From assembly GCF_042677005.1 (NCBI RefSeq), contig NZ_JBHTIF010000005.1:62001-126000 (forward strand): a DNA stretch of 64,000 nucleotides, in the 5' to 3' direction. Position 1 is the first letter of the stretch. Every line of letters begins with the position of its first letter. Made by a program: the position numbers and the translations under genes. Below, piece after piece: positions 16,798-25,447 of this stretch. The stretch comes from Lysobacter_I brunescens. GTDB taxonomy: Bacteria; Pseudomonadota; Gammaproteobacteria; Xanthomonadales; Xanthomonadaceae. Below the pieces are notes generated by a model. It saw nothing but the letters and a program-made list of their open reading frames with translations. It was not told where the DNA came from and did not search any database.

Positions 16798-19128
16798 ATG
16801 CTTTACCCGTCCACAGGAAAGAAACTCGCACTGTCGTGCCTGTTCGCGCTCGCATGGAGTTCCAGCGCGTTCGCGCAGACCGTCAGCTGCAGCGGCGTCC
16901 CCGAATGGAACGCCAGCACGCAGTACAAGCCCGGCGACAAGCTGGTCTACCAGGGCCGCCTTTACGAAGCCCAGATCAACATCTGGAACGCACCGCCAAC
17001 CTATTGCAGCAGCTGCGGCTGGTACAAGGATCTCGGCAGCTGCAGCATCGGCGGCAACCAGTCGCCGAGCGTGTCGCTCACCGCGCCGACGGCCGGCAGC
17101 AGCGTCGCTGCAGGTGCGAACATCGCCGTCAGCGCCAACGCCAGCGATGCCGACGGCAGCGTCGCACGCGTGGAATTCTTTCGCGGCACCATGTCGCTCG
17201 GCGTCGACACCAGCGCGCCCTACAGCGTGACCTGGAGCGGCGCAGCCGCCGGCAGCTATTCGCTCACCGCCGTCGCCACCGACAACCTCGGCGCCACCGC
17301 GACTTCGGCAGCGGTGTCGATCACCGTGCAGCCGCAGTCCGGCGATACGACACCGCCCAGCGTGCCCGCCGGCCTGGCCTCACCCTCGCAGACCAGCAAC
17401 AGCATCTCGCTGAGCTGGAACGCGTCGACCGACAACGTCGGCGTCGCCGGCTACGACGTGTATCGCGGCGGTACGCTGATCGCCTCGCCCACCGGCACCA
17501 GCTATACCGCCACCGGGCTGGTGGCCTCCACCGCGTACAGCTTCCAGGTCCGCGCGCGCGACGCCGCCGGCAATGCGTCGGCGCTCAGTGCCGCATTGTC
17601 GGTCAGCACGCAGGCCAATCCGACCGACACCACCGCGCCGAGCGTGCCGGGCGGCCTGTCCTCGCCCTCGCAGACCAGCAACAGCATCGCGCTGAGCTGG
17701 AACGCGTCGACCGACAACGTCGGCGTCGCCGGTTACGACGTGTATCGCGGCGGCACGCTGATCGCCTCGCCCACCGGCACCAGCTACACGGCCACCGGGC
17801 TGTCGGCATCCACGTCGTACAGCTTCCAGGTGCGCGCACGCGATGCCGCCGGCAATGCGTCGGCGCTCAGCAGTGCGATCACGGTGAGCACGCAGGGCAA
17901 CCCGCCCGGCGGGAGCAAGCGGATCATCGGCTACTTCGCGCAGTGGGGCATCTACGGCCGCAACTATCGCGTGAAGAACATCGACACCAGCGGCTCGGCA
18001 GCGAAGATCACGCACATCAACTACGCCTTCGGCAACGTGCGCAACAACCGCTGCGAAGTCGGCGAGACCATTCCGACCAACGAGCAGACCGGTGCCGGCG
18101 GCGATGCATTCGCCGACTACACCAAGGCGTTCAGCGCGGCCGAGAGCGTGAGCGGCGTAGCCGACACCTGGGACCAGAAGCTGCGTGGCAACTGGAACCA
18201 GCTCAAGCAGCTCAAGGCCAAGCACCCGAACATCAAGGTACTGATCTCGCTCGGTGGCTGGACCTGGTCGCGCGGCTTCGCAAGCGCGGCACGACCGGAA
18301 AACCGCCAGGCCTTCGTCGCCTCGTGCATCGATGCCTACATCAAGGGCAATCTGCCAGTCACCGACAATGCCGGTGGCCCGGGTGCTGCGCTTGGCGTGT
18401 TCGACGGCATCGACCTCGACTGGGAGTACCCGGTCGCCTGCGGCCTGAGCTGCGGTACGCCTGAGGACAATGCCAACTTCACGGCGCTGCTGGCCGAGTT
18501 CCGCCGCCAGCTCGACGCAGTGCGCCCCGGCCTGCTGCTGACCATCGCCGCCGGCGCCGGCATCGACAAGATCCGCGTCACCGACCCGGGCGCTTACCAC
18601 CAGTACCTCGACTTCATCAACGTGATGACCTACGACTTCCACGGCACGTGGGAGCCGAAGACCAACCATCACACCGCCCTGTTCGCCTCGCCGCGCGATC
18701 CGTCCACCGGCGACCAGCGCTTCTACAACAGCAATGATGCGATCGAAGCCTTCCGCTCGCGCGGCGTGCCTGCGAGCAAGCTGACGCTGGGCATCGGCTT
18801 CTACGGACGTGGCTGGACCAACGTTCCCAACGGTGGCACCAACGGCCTCTACCAGAGCGGCACCGCAGCGCCCGGCACGTACGAAGCGGGCAATGAGGAC
18901 TACAAGGTTCTGCGCAACCTCAACTGGCCGGTGTACACCGACAACGATGCCATGGCGACGTGGATCTACAACGGCACCACCTTCTGGAGCTTCGACACGC
19001 CGGCGATGATCCAGACCAAGATGAACTACGTGAAGGCGCAGGGCCTCGGCGGCGCGTTCTTCTGGGAGTTCAGCGGCGACGACGCGAACGGCACGCTCGC
19101 CAACGCGATCAAGACCGGTTTGCAGTAA
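16798..19128 (+). CDS. secreted GH18 chitinase with CBM5/12, Ig-like and two FN3 domains
   Basis: A 776-residue secreted endochitinase. Domain order: signal peptide (1-27, SSSAFAQ); chitin-binding CBM5/12 (about 30-82, EWNASTQYKPGDKLVYQG with paired Cys); a bacterial Ig-like domain (85-180); two nearly identical fibronectin-III domains (about 183-272 and 277-367); and a GH18 TIM barrel (374-776). The catalytic DxxDxDxE motif is FDGIDLDWEYP with acid Glu543; LISLGGWTWS and INVMTYDFHG are further GH18 signatures. GGAG lies eight bases before the ATG. It is monocistronic, with twin terminators after it. The likely role is extracellular chitin breakdown, typical of predatory or antifungal Lysobacter relatives (inference). 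Confidence 0.96.
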   Translation: MLYPSTGKKLALSCLFALAWSSSAFAQTVSCSGVPEWNASTQYKPGDKLVYQGRLYEAQINIWNAPPTYCSSCGWYKDLGSCSIGGNQSPSVSLTAPTAGSSVAAGANIAVSANASDADGSVARVEFFRGTMSLGVDTSAPYSVTWSGAAAGSYSLTAVATDNLGATATSAAVSITVQPQSGDTTPPSVPAGLASPSQTSNSISLSWNASTDNVGVAGYDVYRGGTLIASPTGTSYTATGLVASTAYSFQVRARDAAGNASALSAALSVSTQANPTDTTAPSVPGGLSSPSQTSNSIALSWNASTDNVGVAGYDVYRGGTLIASPTGTSYTATGLSASTSYSFQVRARDAAGNASALSSAITVSTQGNPPGGSKRIIGYFAQWGIYGRNYRVKNIDTSGSAAKITHINYAFGNVRNNRCEVGETIPTNEQTGAGGDAFADYTKAFSAAESVSGVADTWDQKLRGNWNQLKQLKAKHPNIKVLISLGGWTWSRGFASAARPENRQAFVASCIDAYIKGNLPVTDNAGGPGAALGVFDGIDLDWEYPVACGLSCGTPEDNANFTALLAEFRRQLDAVRPGLLLTIAAGAGIDKIRVTDPGAYHQYLDFINVMTYDFHGTWEPKTNHHTALFASPRDPSTGDQRFYNSNDAIEAFRSRGVPASKLTLGIGFYGRGWTNVPNGGTNGLYQSGTAAPGTYEAGNEDYKVLRNLNWPVYTDNDAMATWIYNGTTFWSFDTPAMIQTKMNYVKAQGLGGAFFWEFSGDDANGTLANAIKTGLQ

Positions 19129-19156
19129 GTCCCGCCCGCGATACCGCGACACACCG

Positions 19157-19188
19157 AACGCCCCGGCTTGCCGGGGCGTTCTTCATTT
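19157..19188 (+). terminator. terminator 1 after chitinase
   Basis: A 10-base-pair stem AACGCCCCGG/CCGGGGCGTT with a CTTG loop, followed by CTTCATTT. It lies 29 bases past the chitinase stop. Confidence 0.8.
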
Positions 19189-19197
19189 AGTGATGCT

Positions 19198-19226
19198 GCC
19201 CCGGCTTCCCGGGGCGTTCTTCTTTT
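19198..19226 (+). terminator. terminator 2 after chitinase (tandem)
   Basis: A second stem GCCCCGG/CCGGGGC with a CTTC loop, followed by GTTCTTCTTTT. It resembles the first terminator in stem and tail, so the pair looks like a local duplication that strengthens termination. Confidence 0.75.
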
Positions 19227-19537
19227 CCGGCCATGCCGCCCCGGCAGTGGCCGCGCGCTTCTTTTTGCACGACCATCGCGCAGCCTGCCCACATTCATGT
19301 CCGGGCGCCCGGCGGGATGCCCGTCACGCCTGATCGGCGTATGATCCTGCCCCGACGCGGCCGACCCTCCAGGCCCTGCCGCGCCGCAACAGGCGGCCTC
19401 CGTGGCATCGCAACGCCCCTGTCTTCCACCGCCTCCGGATGCGCGGCTCAGCCCGCGCCTCACGACGCCCGGCCCACCAGGGCCACCACCTCCCGCGATG
19501 GCGCCCACCGGGCCCACGCGCTACCCTGAGACCCATC

Positions 19538-20563
19538 ATGCAAACCCATGCTGCACACGCCCACAGCCGCGATTTCGCGCTGGACCCGGCCGATCCGGAA
19601 CGCCTCGCCAACCTCGCCGGCCCCTTCGACGCCCACCTGCGCCAGATCGAACTCCGGCGCGGCGTGCAGATCGCGAACCGCGGCAACCTCTTCCGCGTCA
19701 GCGGCGACGACGAGTCGGCAGTCGCCGATGTCGAAAAACTGCTGCGCGCGCTCTACGACGAGGCCGCCGGCACCACCTTCGACGCACACGCCATCCACCT
19801 GCGCCTGGGCCCGGACGACGCATCGCCGCGGACCTCCGCCAATGCTGACTACCAGGCACAGGAGGTCGCGGTGAAGGTCAAGCGCGGCACCGTGCGCGGA
19901 CGCGGTGCCAACCAGCAGAAATACCTGCACCTCATCGCCACCCACGACATCAATTTCGGCATCGGCCCGGCCGGCACCGGCAAGACCTTCCTCGCCGTGG
20001 CCATGGCGGTCGAAGCACTGAACTCCTCGCGGATCCAGCGCATCATCCTCGTGCGCCCGGCGGTGGAAGCAGGCGAGAAGCTCGGCTTCCTGCCCGGCGA
20101 TCTCACCCAGAAGGTCGATCCCTACCTGCGTCCGCTGTACGACGCGCTGTACGAGATGCTCGGCGTCGAAAAGGTCGCGAAACTCCTGGAAAAGAACGTC
20201 ATCGAGATTGCGCCGCTGGCCTACATGCGCGGACGCACGCTCAACGACGCGTTCGTGATCCTCGACGAAGCGCAGAACACCACCGTCGAGCAGATGAAGA
20301 TGTTCCTCACCCGCCTCGGCTTCGGCAGCACCGCCGTGGTCACCGGCGACCTCAGCCAGATCGACCTGCCCAAGCACGTGAAATCCGGCCTGCGCGACGC
20401 CGTGGACGTGCTGCGCGAGGTCGAGGGCGTCAGCTTCACCTTCTTCGAGGCGCGCGACGTGGTCCGCCATCCGCTGGTGGCGAAGATCGTGCGGGCGTAC
20501 GAGGCGAAGGCGGCGCATGACGCCCGAGCGAAGCAGAACAACAACACCGGCGACTCGACATGA
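19538..20563 (+). CDS. PhoH-like ATPase
   Basis: A 341-residue PhoH-like (YbeZ) cytosolic ATPase. The P-loop GPAGTGKT is at residues 143-150; VRPAVEAGEKLGFLPGDL and the Walker B region FVILDEAQNTT follow, with TGDLSQIDLP later, all PhoH signatures. The N-terminal 110 residues resemble the KH-like part of YbeZ. Its stop overlaps the start of ybeY by four bases (ATGA). Together with the CorC protein this is the conserved ybeZ-ybeY-ybeX cluster tied to ribosome/rRNA quality control (family knowledge). Confidence 0.93.
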   Translation: MQTHAAHAHSRDFALDPADPERLANLAGPFDAHLRQIELRRGVQIANRGNLFRVSGDDESAVADVEKLLRALYDEAAGTTFDAHAIHLRLGPDDASPRTSANADYQAQEVAVKVKRGTVRGRGANQQKYLHLIATHDINFGIGPAGTGKTFLAVAMAVEALNSSRIQRIILVRPAVEAGEKLGFLPGDLTQKVDPYLRPLYDALYEMLGVEKVAKLLEKNVIEIAPLAYMRGRTLNDAFVILDEAQNTTVEQMKMFLTRLGFGSTAVVTGDLSQIDLPKHVKSGLRDAVDVLREVEGVSFTFFEARDVVRHPLVAKIVRAYEAKAAHDARAKQNNNTGDST

Positions 20564-21051
20564 CCCAAGGCCCCACCCGTCTCGATGTCGCCGTCGGCTA
20601 CGCCGCGCCACGTGCGGGCGTGCCGGCGGCGACGAGTTTCCGCCGCTGGGTCGCGGTCGCGCTGAAAGGGCGCATCCGCGAGGCCGACCTGGCGATCCGC
20701 ATCGTCGACGAGGAGGAAGGTCGCGCGCTGAACCGGCACTACCGGGGCAAGGACTACGCGACGAATGTGCTCAGCTTCCCCGGCGACCTGCCCGAGGGCG
20801 TGAAGCTGCCCAAGGGCGTGACCATGCCGCTGATGGGCGACCTGGTGCTGTGCGCACCGGTGGTGGCGCGCGAGGCCGCCGAACAGGCCAAGCCCGTCGC
20901 GCACCACTACGCCCACCTCACCGTCCACGGCGTGCTGCACCTGCTGGGCATGGACCACCAGGACGAGCGCGAGGCCGAGTGCATGGAGCAGCTCGAGCGC
21001 GAGATCCTCGCCGAACTGGGCATCGAAGACCCCTACCGGGTCCTCGACTGA
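20560..21051 (+). CDS. ybeY: endoribonuclease YbeY
   Basis: A 163-residue metal-dependent RNase acting in 16S rRNA 3' maturation and 70S quality control. The zinc-site motif H-x3-H-x5-H is seen in VHGVLHLLGMDHQDE, and LNRHYRGKDYATNVLSFP is the family substrate-groove segment. Normal length. It starts inside the end of the PhoH-like gene and precedes corC by 166 bases. Confidence 0.96.
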   Translation: MTQGPTRLDVAVGYAAPRAGVPAATSFRRWVAVALKGRIREADLAIRIVDEEEGRALNRHYRGKDYATNVLSFPGDLPEGVKLPKGVTMPLMGDLVLCAPVVAREAAEQAKPVAHHYAHLTVHGVLHLLGMDHQDEREAECMEQLEREILAELGIEDPYRVLD

Positions 21052-21217
21052 CACCGTTGCCCCCCCGATGCCCCGCGCCCGCCCCCCGGAGCAGGACGCC
21101 AGGGCAATCAATGATTTGTCGTCGCCTGGCGCTCCGCAAAGACAGGCCGGCATGCGCCCCCAGCCCCGCTCCGCTACACTGGTCGCCCCGCCCCACCGGG
21201 GCGATGAACCCACTGCA

Positions 21218-22120
21218 ATGCCCGAGGACGACAGTACCCGCACGCAGGACGGCGCCGCCAAGGCCGCCGACCCGACCCGTACCGACAGGAAAGTCGACAA
21301 CCGCCATCGCTCCTGGCTTTCGCGCCTGAGCGCGGCCATTTCAGGCGAACCGGACAACCAGGAAGACCTGGTCGAGCTGCTGCGCGACGTGCAGGCCGAC
21401 GGCGTGATCGACGCCGACACCCTGCGCATCATGGAAGGCGCTGTCTCCATTTCCGCCCTCACCGTCGGCGACATCATGGTGCCGCGCGCGCAGATGGTGG
21501 TGCTGCCGGTGGACGGCAAGTTCCTGTCGCTGATGCAGCAGGTGGTCGAATCCGGCCACTCGCGCTTCCCGGTGCATGGCGAGGACAAGGACGAGATCCT
21601 CGGCATCCTGCTCGCCAAGGACCTGCTGCGCGGCGTGGTCGCCGACAACGGCCCGGGCACGGTCCGCGAACTGCTTCGGCCGGCGGTGCTGGTGCCGGAA
21701 AGCAAGCGCCTGGACATCCTGCTGCGCGAGTTCCGCCAGTCGCGCAATCACATGGCGATCGTGATCGACGAATACGGCGGCGTCGGCGGCCTGGTGACCA
21801 TCGAGGACGTGCTGGAGCAGATCGTCGGCGAGATCGACGACGAGCACGACGATGCAGAGGATCCGAACGCGCTGATCGCAGCGCAGGCCGACGGCCAGTA
21901 CCTGGTCGACGCGCTCACCCCGATCTCCGACTTCAACACCCGCTTCGGCGCCGACTTCACCGACGACGAGTACGACACCATCGGCGGGCTGATCACCGCT
22001 GCGATCGGCCACCTGCCCGAAGCCGGCGAGGAACTGTCGCTGGGTCGCTTCGGTTTCCGCGTCGCACGCGCCGACGCACGCCGCCTGCACACGCTGCACG
22101 TGAGCGTGCATGGCGCCTGA
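21218..22120 (+). CDS. corC: CorC/HlyC family protein with CBS pair (YbeX-like)
   Basis: A 300-residue cytosolic protein with a CBS-domain pair (about residues 85-205; VGDIMVPRAQMVVLP and HMAIVIDEYGGVGGLVTIED) and a C-terminal CorC/HlyC transporter-associated domain (YDTIGGLI to LHVSV). No membrane segments, as in YbeX/CorC rather than YtfL. It is linked to magnesium/cobalt efflux and to ribosome integrity in E. coli (family knowledge). The ATG at 21218 was preferred because it gives the usual acidic N-terminus. It overlaps the next gene by 11 bases. Confidence 0.9.
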   Translation: MPEDDSTRTQDGAAKAADPTRTDRKVDNRHRSWLSRLSAAISGEPDNQEDLVELLRDVQADGVIDADTLRIMEGAVSISALTVGDIMVPRAQMVVLPVDGKFLSLMQQVVESGHSRFPVHGEDKDEILGILLAKDLLRGVVADNGPGTVRELLRPAVLVPESKRLDILLREFRQSRNHMAIVIDEYGGVGGLVTIEDVLEQIVGEIDDEHDDAEDPNALIAAQADGQYLVDALTPISDFNTRFGADFTDDEYDTIGGLITAAIGHLPEAGEELSLGRFGFRVARADARRLHTLHVSVHGA

Positions 22121-23357
22121 GTCCCGGGTGGCCGCCGCGTCCATGCATGCGGCGGTCTTCGTCCGCGCCGCCGCGTTCGTCCTCATCGTCCTGTCCTGCT
22201 GGCTGTGCGGCTCACTGGCCGCGCAGGCCGCGCCGCGCATCGGCGTTGCGACGATGGCGCCGGGCGAGATCTTCTTCGAACGCTTCGGCCACAACGCGAT
22301 CGTCGTGGTCGATGTCGCAGCCGACGGCAGCGTGCGCGGCGAGCCGATCTCCTACAACTTCGGCTACTTCGACATGGAGGAAGCCGGCTTCGTCGGCCGC
22401 TTCGTGAAGGGCGAGATGATGTACCTCCTCGTCGAACTGCCCTGGCGGCAGGACCTGCAGTACTACCTCGACAGCGGTCGCGGCGTCACGATCCAGTGGC
22501 TGGATCTGGACGACGCGCGCGCCACCGCGCTTGCGGCGGCCCTGGCCGAGAACGCCCGCCCGGAGAACGCCCGCTATCGCTACGACTATTTCGTCGACAA
22601 CTGCGCCACGCGCGTGCGCGACGCCATCGACCGCGCGCTCGACGGCACGCTCAGGCCGCAGCTGGCGGTCCGCTCGCAGGGCAACACCTATCGTGGCGAA
22701 GCGGTGCGCCTGGCCTCGCCGGCGCCGTGGATGTGGCTGGGTTTCGACATCGCGCTCGGGCCGAGTTCCGACCTGCCGCTGTCGCGCTGGGAAGACGCCT
22801 ACGTGCCGATGCGCTTGGCCGATGGCCTGCGCGACGCGCGCCTGCCCGACGGGCGGCCGCTGGTGCTGCGCGAGGAGCGCGTCGCACCGCATCGCATCGC
22901 CCCCGAACCGGCCGAATTCCCGCTGGTCTGGTGGCGCTGGCTGCTCGCCGGCCTGGGCGTGGTGCTGGCCTGGGCGTGGCTGGACGGACGCGCGAAGCGG
23001 ACCTCCTCAGGCCTCGCGCTTGCCTTCTGGCTGGCCTGCGGCGTGCTGGGCGCGGTGATGCTGTGCGTCTGGCTGGGCACCGAGCACCGCTTCGGCTGGG
23101 CGAATCGCAACATCCTGCTGTTCTCGCCGCTGGCGCTGGCCCTGGTGCCGGGCGCATGGCGCCGGATGCGCGGGCGGTCGCCCGGCGCGTTGTTCCACTG
23201 GGCCGCGTTGGCCGTGGCGGTCGGCAGCGTGCTGGCCATGCTGCTGGGCTGGACAGAGCGCGTGCCGCAGGCGAATGCGCACTGGGTCGCGCTGCTGCTG
23301 CCGATCCACGCGCTGTGGGCGTGGATCGCGTGGCGAAGCAATCCGTCGAGGGATTGA
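22110..23357 (+). CDS. DUF4105 family membrane protein
   Basis: A 415-residue envelope protein. An N-terminal signal or anchor (VLIVLSCWLCGSLAAQA) is followed by the DUF4105 domain: MAPGEIFFERFGHNAIVVVD, NFGYFDMEEAGFVGRFVKGE and RYDYFVDNCATRVRDAID, with conserved His and Cys suggestive of a papain-like or NlpC-related fold (inference). The C-terminal third has four membrane helices. The start at 22110 overlaps corC; Met12 (22143) would also give a signal peptide. Function is not established. Confidence 0.8.
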   Translation: MAPESRVAAASMHAAVFVRAAAFVLIVLSCWLCGSLAAQAAPRIGVATMAPGEIFFERFGHNAIVVVDVAADGSVRGEPISYNFGYFDMEEAGFVGRFVKGEMMYLLVELPWRQDLQYYLDSGRGVTIQWLDLDDARATALAAALAENARPENARYRYDYFVDNCATRVRDAIDRALDGTLRPQLAVRSQGNTYRGEAVRLASPAPWMWLGFDIALGPSSDLPLSRWEDAYVPMRLADGLRDARLPDGRPLVLREERVAPHRIAPEPAEFPLVWWRWLLAGLGVVLAWAWLDGRAKRTSSGLALAFWLACGVLGAVMLCVWLGTEHRFGWANRNILLFSPLALALVPGAWRRMRGRSPGALFHWAALAVAVGSVLAMLLGWTERVPQANAHWVALLLPIHALWAWIAWRSNPSRD

Positions 23358-23434
23358 TCGTCCATTTCAACGCATGTGGTTCGCGCCGCTGAAAGAAGCG
23401 AACGCACGGTGCGAAATCGAGAGATCCGCTTGTC

Positions 23435-23503
23435 GTGGGAGCGACGCAAGTCGCGACATCCAGGCGTTACCGGGAGGCGGGTCGCGACTTGCGTCGCTCC
23501 CAC
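23435..23503. repeat. REP-type palindrome (GTGGGAGCGACGC family), copy 1
   Basis: Inverted arms of 23 bases (23435-23457 and 23481-23503) are perfectly complementary around a 23-base loop. The arm begins GTGGGAGCGACGCAAGTCGC, the style of REP sequences in Xanthomonadaceae and Pseudomonas. It lies in the gap between the convergent DUF4105 and MAPEG genes. A second copy overlaps mutY (31950-32019). Confidence 0.9.
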
Positions 23504-23532
23504 AAACGCAGGGCTCGTCTCGCCGATACCTG

Positions 23533-23931
23533 TCAGCCCGCCAGCCAGCGCAGGCTCATGCCGACGCCGATCCCGGCCATGAGCACGAGGGCGCCCCAGG
23601 TCAGCAGGGTGCCCCAGAACCGTCCGAACGAGGTGCCCGCGCTGCGCGACAGGCCGATCGCATGCAGCACGCGTCCCAGCAACAGGGCGCCGCCGCAGAT
23701 CCACAGCCACATCGCACCGAGGCCGGACAGCTCCAGCAGGCCGAGCAGGATCAGCGCCATCGGCACGTATTCGACGAAATTGGCGTGCGCCCGCATCTTC
23801 TTCATCAGCGGCTTGTCGCCGCCGTCGCCCAGGCCGATCTTCGCGCTGCGGCGATGCGCGACCACGCGCACTGCGAGCAGCAGCAGCAAGAGGACGTGGA
23901 GGGAAGCGAACAGCAGGGTGATCTTGGGCAT
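23533..23931 (-). CDS. MAPEG family membrane protein
   Basis: A 132-residue inner-membrane protein of the MAPEG group (eicosanoid/glutathione metabolism fold). Four helices are predicted; the family motif is MKKMRAHANFVEYVPMALILLGLLE, with RVLHAIGLSR later. Bacterial members can have glutathione transferase activity, but the substrate here is unknown. The gap to the DUF4166 gene upstream is 30 bases on the same strand. Confidence 0.88.
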   Translation of the reverse strand: MPKITLLFASLHVLLLLLLAVRVVAHRRSAKIGLGDGGDKPLMKKMRAHANFVEYVPMALILLGLLELSGLGAMWLWICGGALLLGRVLHAIGLSRSAGTSFGRFWGTLLTWGALVLMAGIGVGMSLRWLAG

Positions 23932-23961
23932 GGGGCGTCCGTGAAGAGAGGGGAATCGCCC

Positions 23962-24513
23962 TCAGCATGCCATGCGCAGGTGGCCGCCCCAAGCCAGGAT
24001 TTCACCCAGCAGCGGCAAGCGGATCGCGACATCGAACCGATAGTGTCCGTCTTCGATCCGCTTGCCTGCGTCCACTGCCGGGGCCAGCCACGCCGGCAGC
24101 GGGAGTCGCCACAGCCGGCAACCGATCTGCCGCCAGCGCCAGCCACCGCCATCGGTATCGACCATCAACCGGAGCTTCAATGGCCCGGCGCGTTCTTCCC
24201 AATGCCCATCGGGCCAGCGGCCGACCGGCCGGAACCACGACACCGCCTCCTGTCCGTCGCCGAAGCGCCGGGCCCAGCGCAGCACGCCGTCCACATGCCG
24301 GATGTCGACCACCAATCGCTGTTCCGGCGATGCGGGATCGATGCCGAGCCGGCGCAGCACGCGTCGTCCGATCGTGCCCGCAAGCCCGCGGCCGACGCGG
24401 AAGCTGACACGGCCTTCGAGCCGACCACCCTCGCGATGCAGCGACTGCAGCGATGGATGCAGACGCGCGAAGCCATCGCCGAACCAGGCTTCGACCGGCG
24501 TCGCGCCGCTCAA
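23962..24513 (-). CDS. DUF4166 domain protein
   Basis: A 183-residue cytosolic protein of unknown function. Most of its length matches the DUF4166 pattern (FARLHPSLQSLHREGG, VSWFRPVGRW, ERAGPLKLRLMVDTDGGGW). The frame is long upstream, but the coding signal begins at a TTG (24513) that overlaps the stop codon of the metallo-hydrolase gene (TTGA), a typical coupled start. In other bacteria DUF4166 is often fused to saccharopine-dehydrogenase-like or SDR domains; here it stands alone. Confidence 0.72.
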   Translation of the reverse strand: MSGATPVEAWFGDGFARLHPSLQSLHREGGRLEGRVSFRVGRGLAGTIGRRVLRRLGIDPASPEQRLVVDIRHVDGVLRWARRFGDGQEAVSWFRPVGRWPDGHWEERAGPLKLRLMVDTDGGGWRWRQIGCRLWRLPLPAWLAPAVDAGKRIEDGHYRFDVAIRLPLLGEILAWGGHLRMAC

Positions 24514-25400
24514 GCGTGCAGCGCCCTCGCCTGCAGCGCCGGCACCTCGTGGTCGGTGCCGTAGCGCCCCTTGTCGTCGCGCACCACGCGCGCCAGGGCG
24601 CAGTCGGGATCGTGGGTGAAGAACAGGTGCACGCCACGCGAGAGCTTGTCGTCGAGGAAGGCGCGCTTCTCGTCGATCAGCAGTTCGGGATTGCGGTCGT
24701 AACCCATGGTGATCGGGACGTGCACCCACGGCCGGCCCGGGATCAGGTCGGCGCAGAACACCACGCCGCCGTGGGCCTCTCCGTCGATGCTCTCCGGGCC
24801 GACGATCTCGGCCAGCATCAGCCCGGGCGTGTGGCCGTCGCTGTAGTGGAAACGCACGCTGTCGCCGAGCGCCGCGCAATGCGCGCCATCGACGATCTCC
24901 AGCCGGCCACTGGCTTCGAGCAGGCCCGGCAGTTCCGGAATGAAGCTGGCGCGGTCGCGCGGATGCGGCGCCAACGCACGTTCCCAGCAACCGCGACTGA
25001 CCACGAAGGTGGCATTCGGGAACAGCAGTGACGGCGCCGCGCCTTCGCGCCAGGGCGCGAGCAGGCCGCCGGCATGGTCGAAGTGCAGGTGCGAGAGCAC
25101 GACGACGTCGATGTCCTCGTGCGAGAAGCCCGCCGCTGCCAGCGAATCGAGAAGCACGTGGCGCTCCTCGACCACGCCGTAACGCTCGCGCAGCTTCGGT
25201 TCGAAGAACGCGCCGATGCCGGTCTCGAACAGCACGGCCTTGCCGTTCAGTGGCGAGGCCAGCAGCGCACGGCAGGCCAGTACGATGCGATTCTGCGCGT
25301 CGGGCGGCGACCACTTTTCCCACACCGCACGCGGCGCGTTGCCGAACATCGCGCCGCCGTCGAGCTTCTGCGAATTGCCGAGGAGTGACCAGAGTTTCAT
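24510..25400 (-). CDS. metallo-beta-lactamase fold hydrolase
   Basis: A 296-residue MBL-fold hydrolase of the quorum-quenching/AHL lactonase-like branch. The metal motif is LSHLHFDHAGGLL; further ligands are in YSDGHTPGLMLAE and FCADLIPGRPW, with a late FTHDPDCALARV. No signal peptide, so probably cytosolic. GGAGG lies eight bases before the ATG at 25400. The substrate cannot be told from sequence. Its stop overlaps the DUF4166 start. Confidence 0.88.
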   Translation of the reverse strand: MKLWSLLGNSQKLDGGAMFGNAPRAVWEKWSPPDAQNRIVLACRALLASPLNGKAVLFETGIGAFFEPKLRERYGVVEERHVLLDSLAAAGFSHEDIDVVVLSHLHFDHAGGLLAPWREGAAPSLLFPNATFVVSRGCWERALAPHPRDRASFIPELPGLLEASGRLEIVDGAHCAALGDSVRFHYSDGHTPGLMLAEIVGPESIDGEAHGGVVFCADLIPGRPWVHVPITMGYDRNPELLIDEKRAFLDDKLSRGVHLFFTHDPDCALARVVRDDKGRYGTDHEVPALQARALHA

Positions 25401-25447
25401 CGCGGATGCCTCCGTGGATGTCGCGAGCGGATCGTTGTGCAGGGAGA

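Larger units (their letters stand above)
19129..19537 (+). other. intergenic region between chitinase and phoH
   Basis: This 409-base gap holds the two tandem terminators (19157-19226), then about 300 bases with no supported gene before the phoH start. The phoH frame is open upstream of 19538 but that part has no family-like content. The phoH promoter should lie here; no convincing -35/-10 pair was identified. Confidence 0.5.

Noticed and set aside
17380..19152. Minus-strand open frame opposite the chitinase
   Set aside because: Antisense of FN3 and GH18 domains; repeats in it simply mirror the FN3 duplication.
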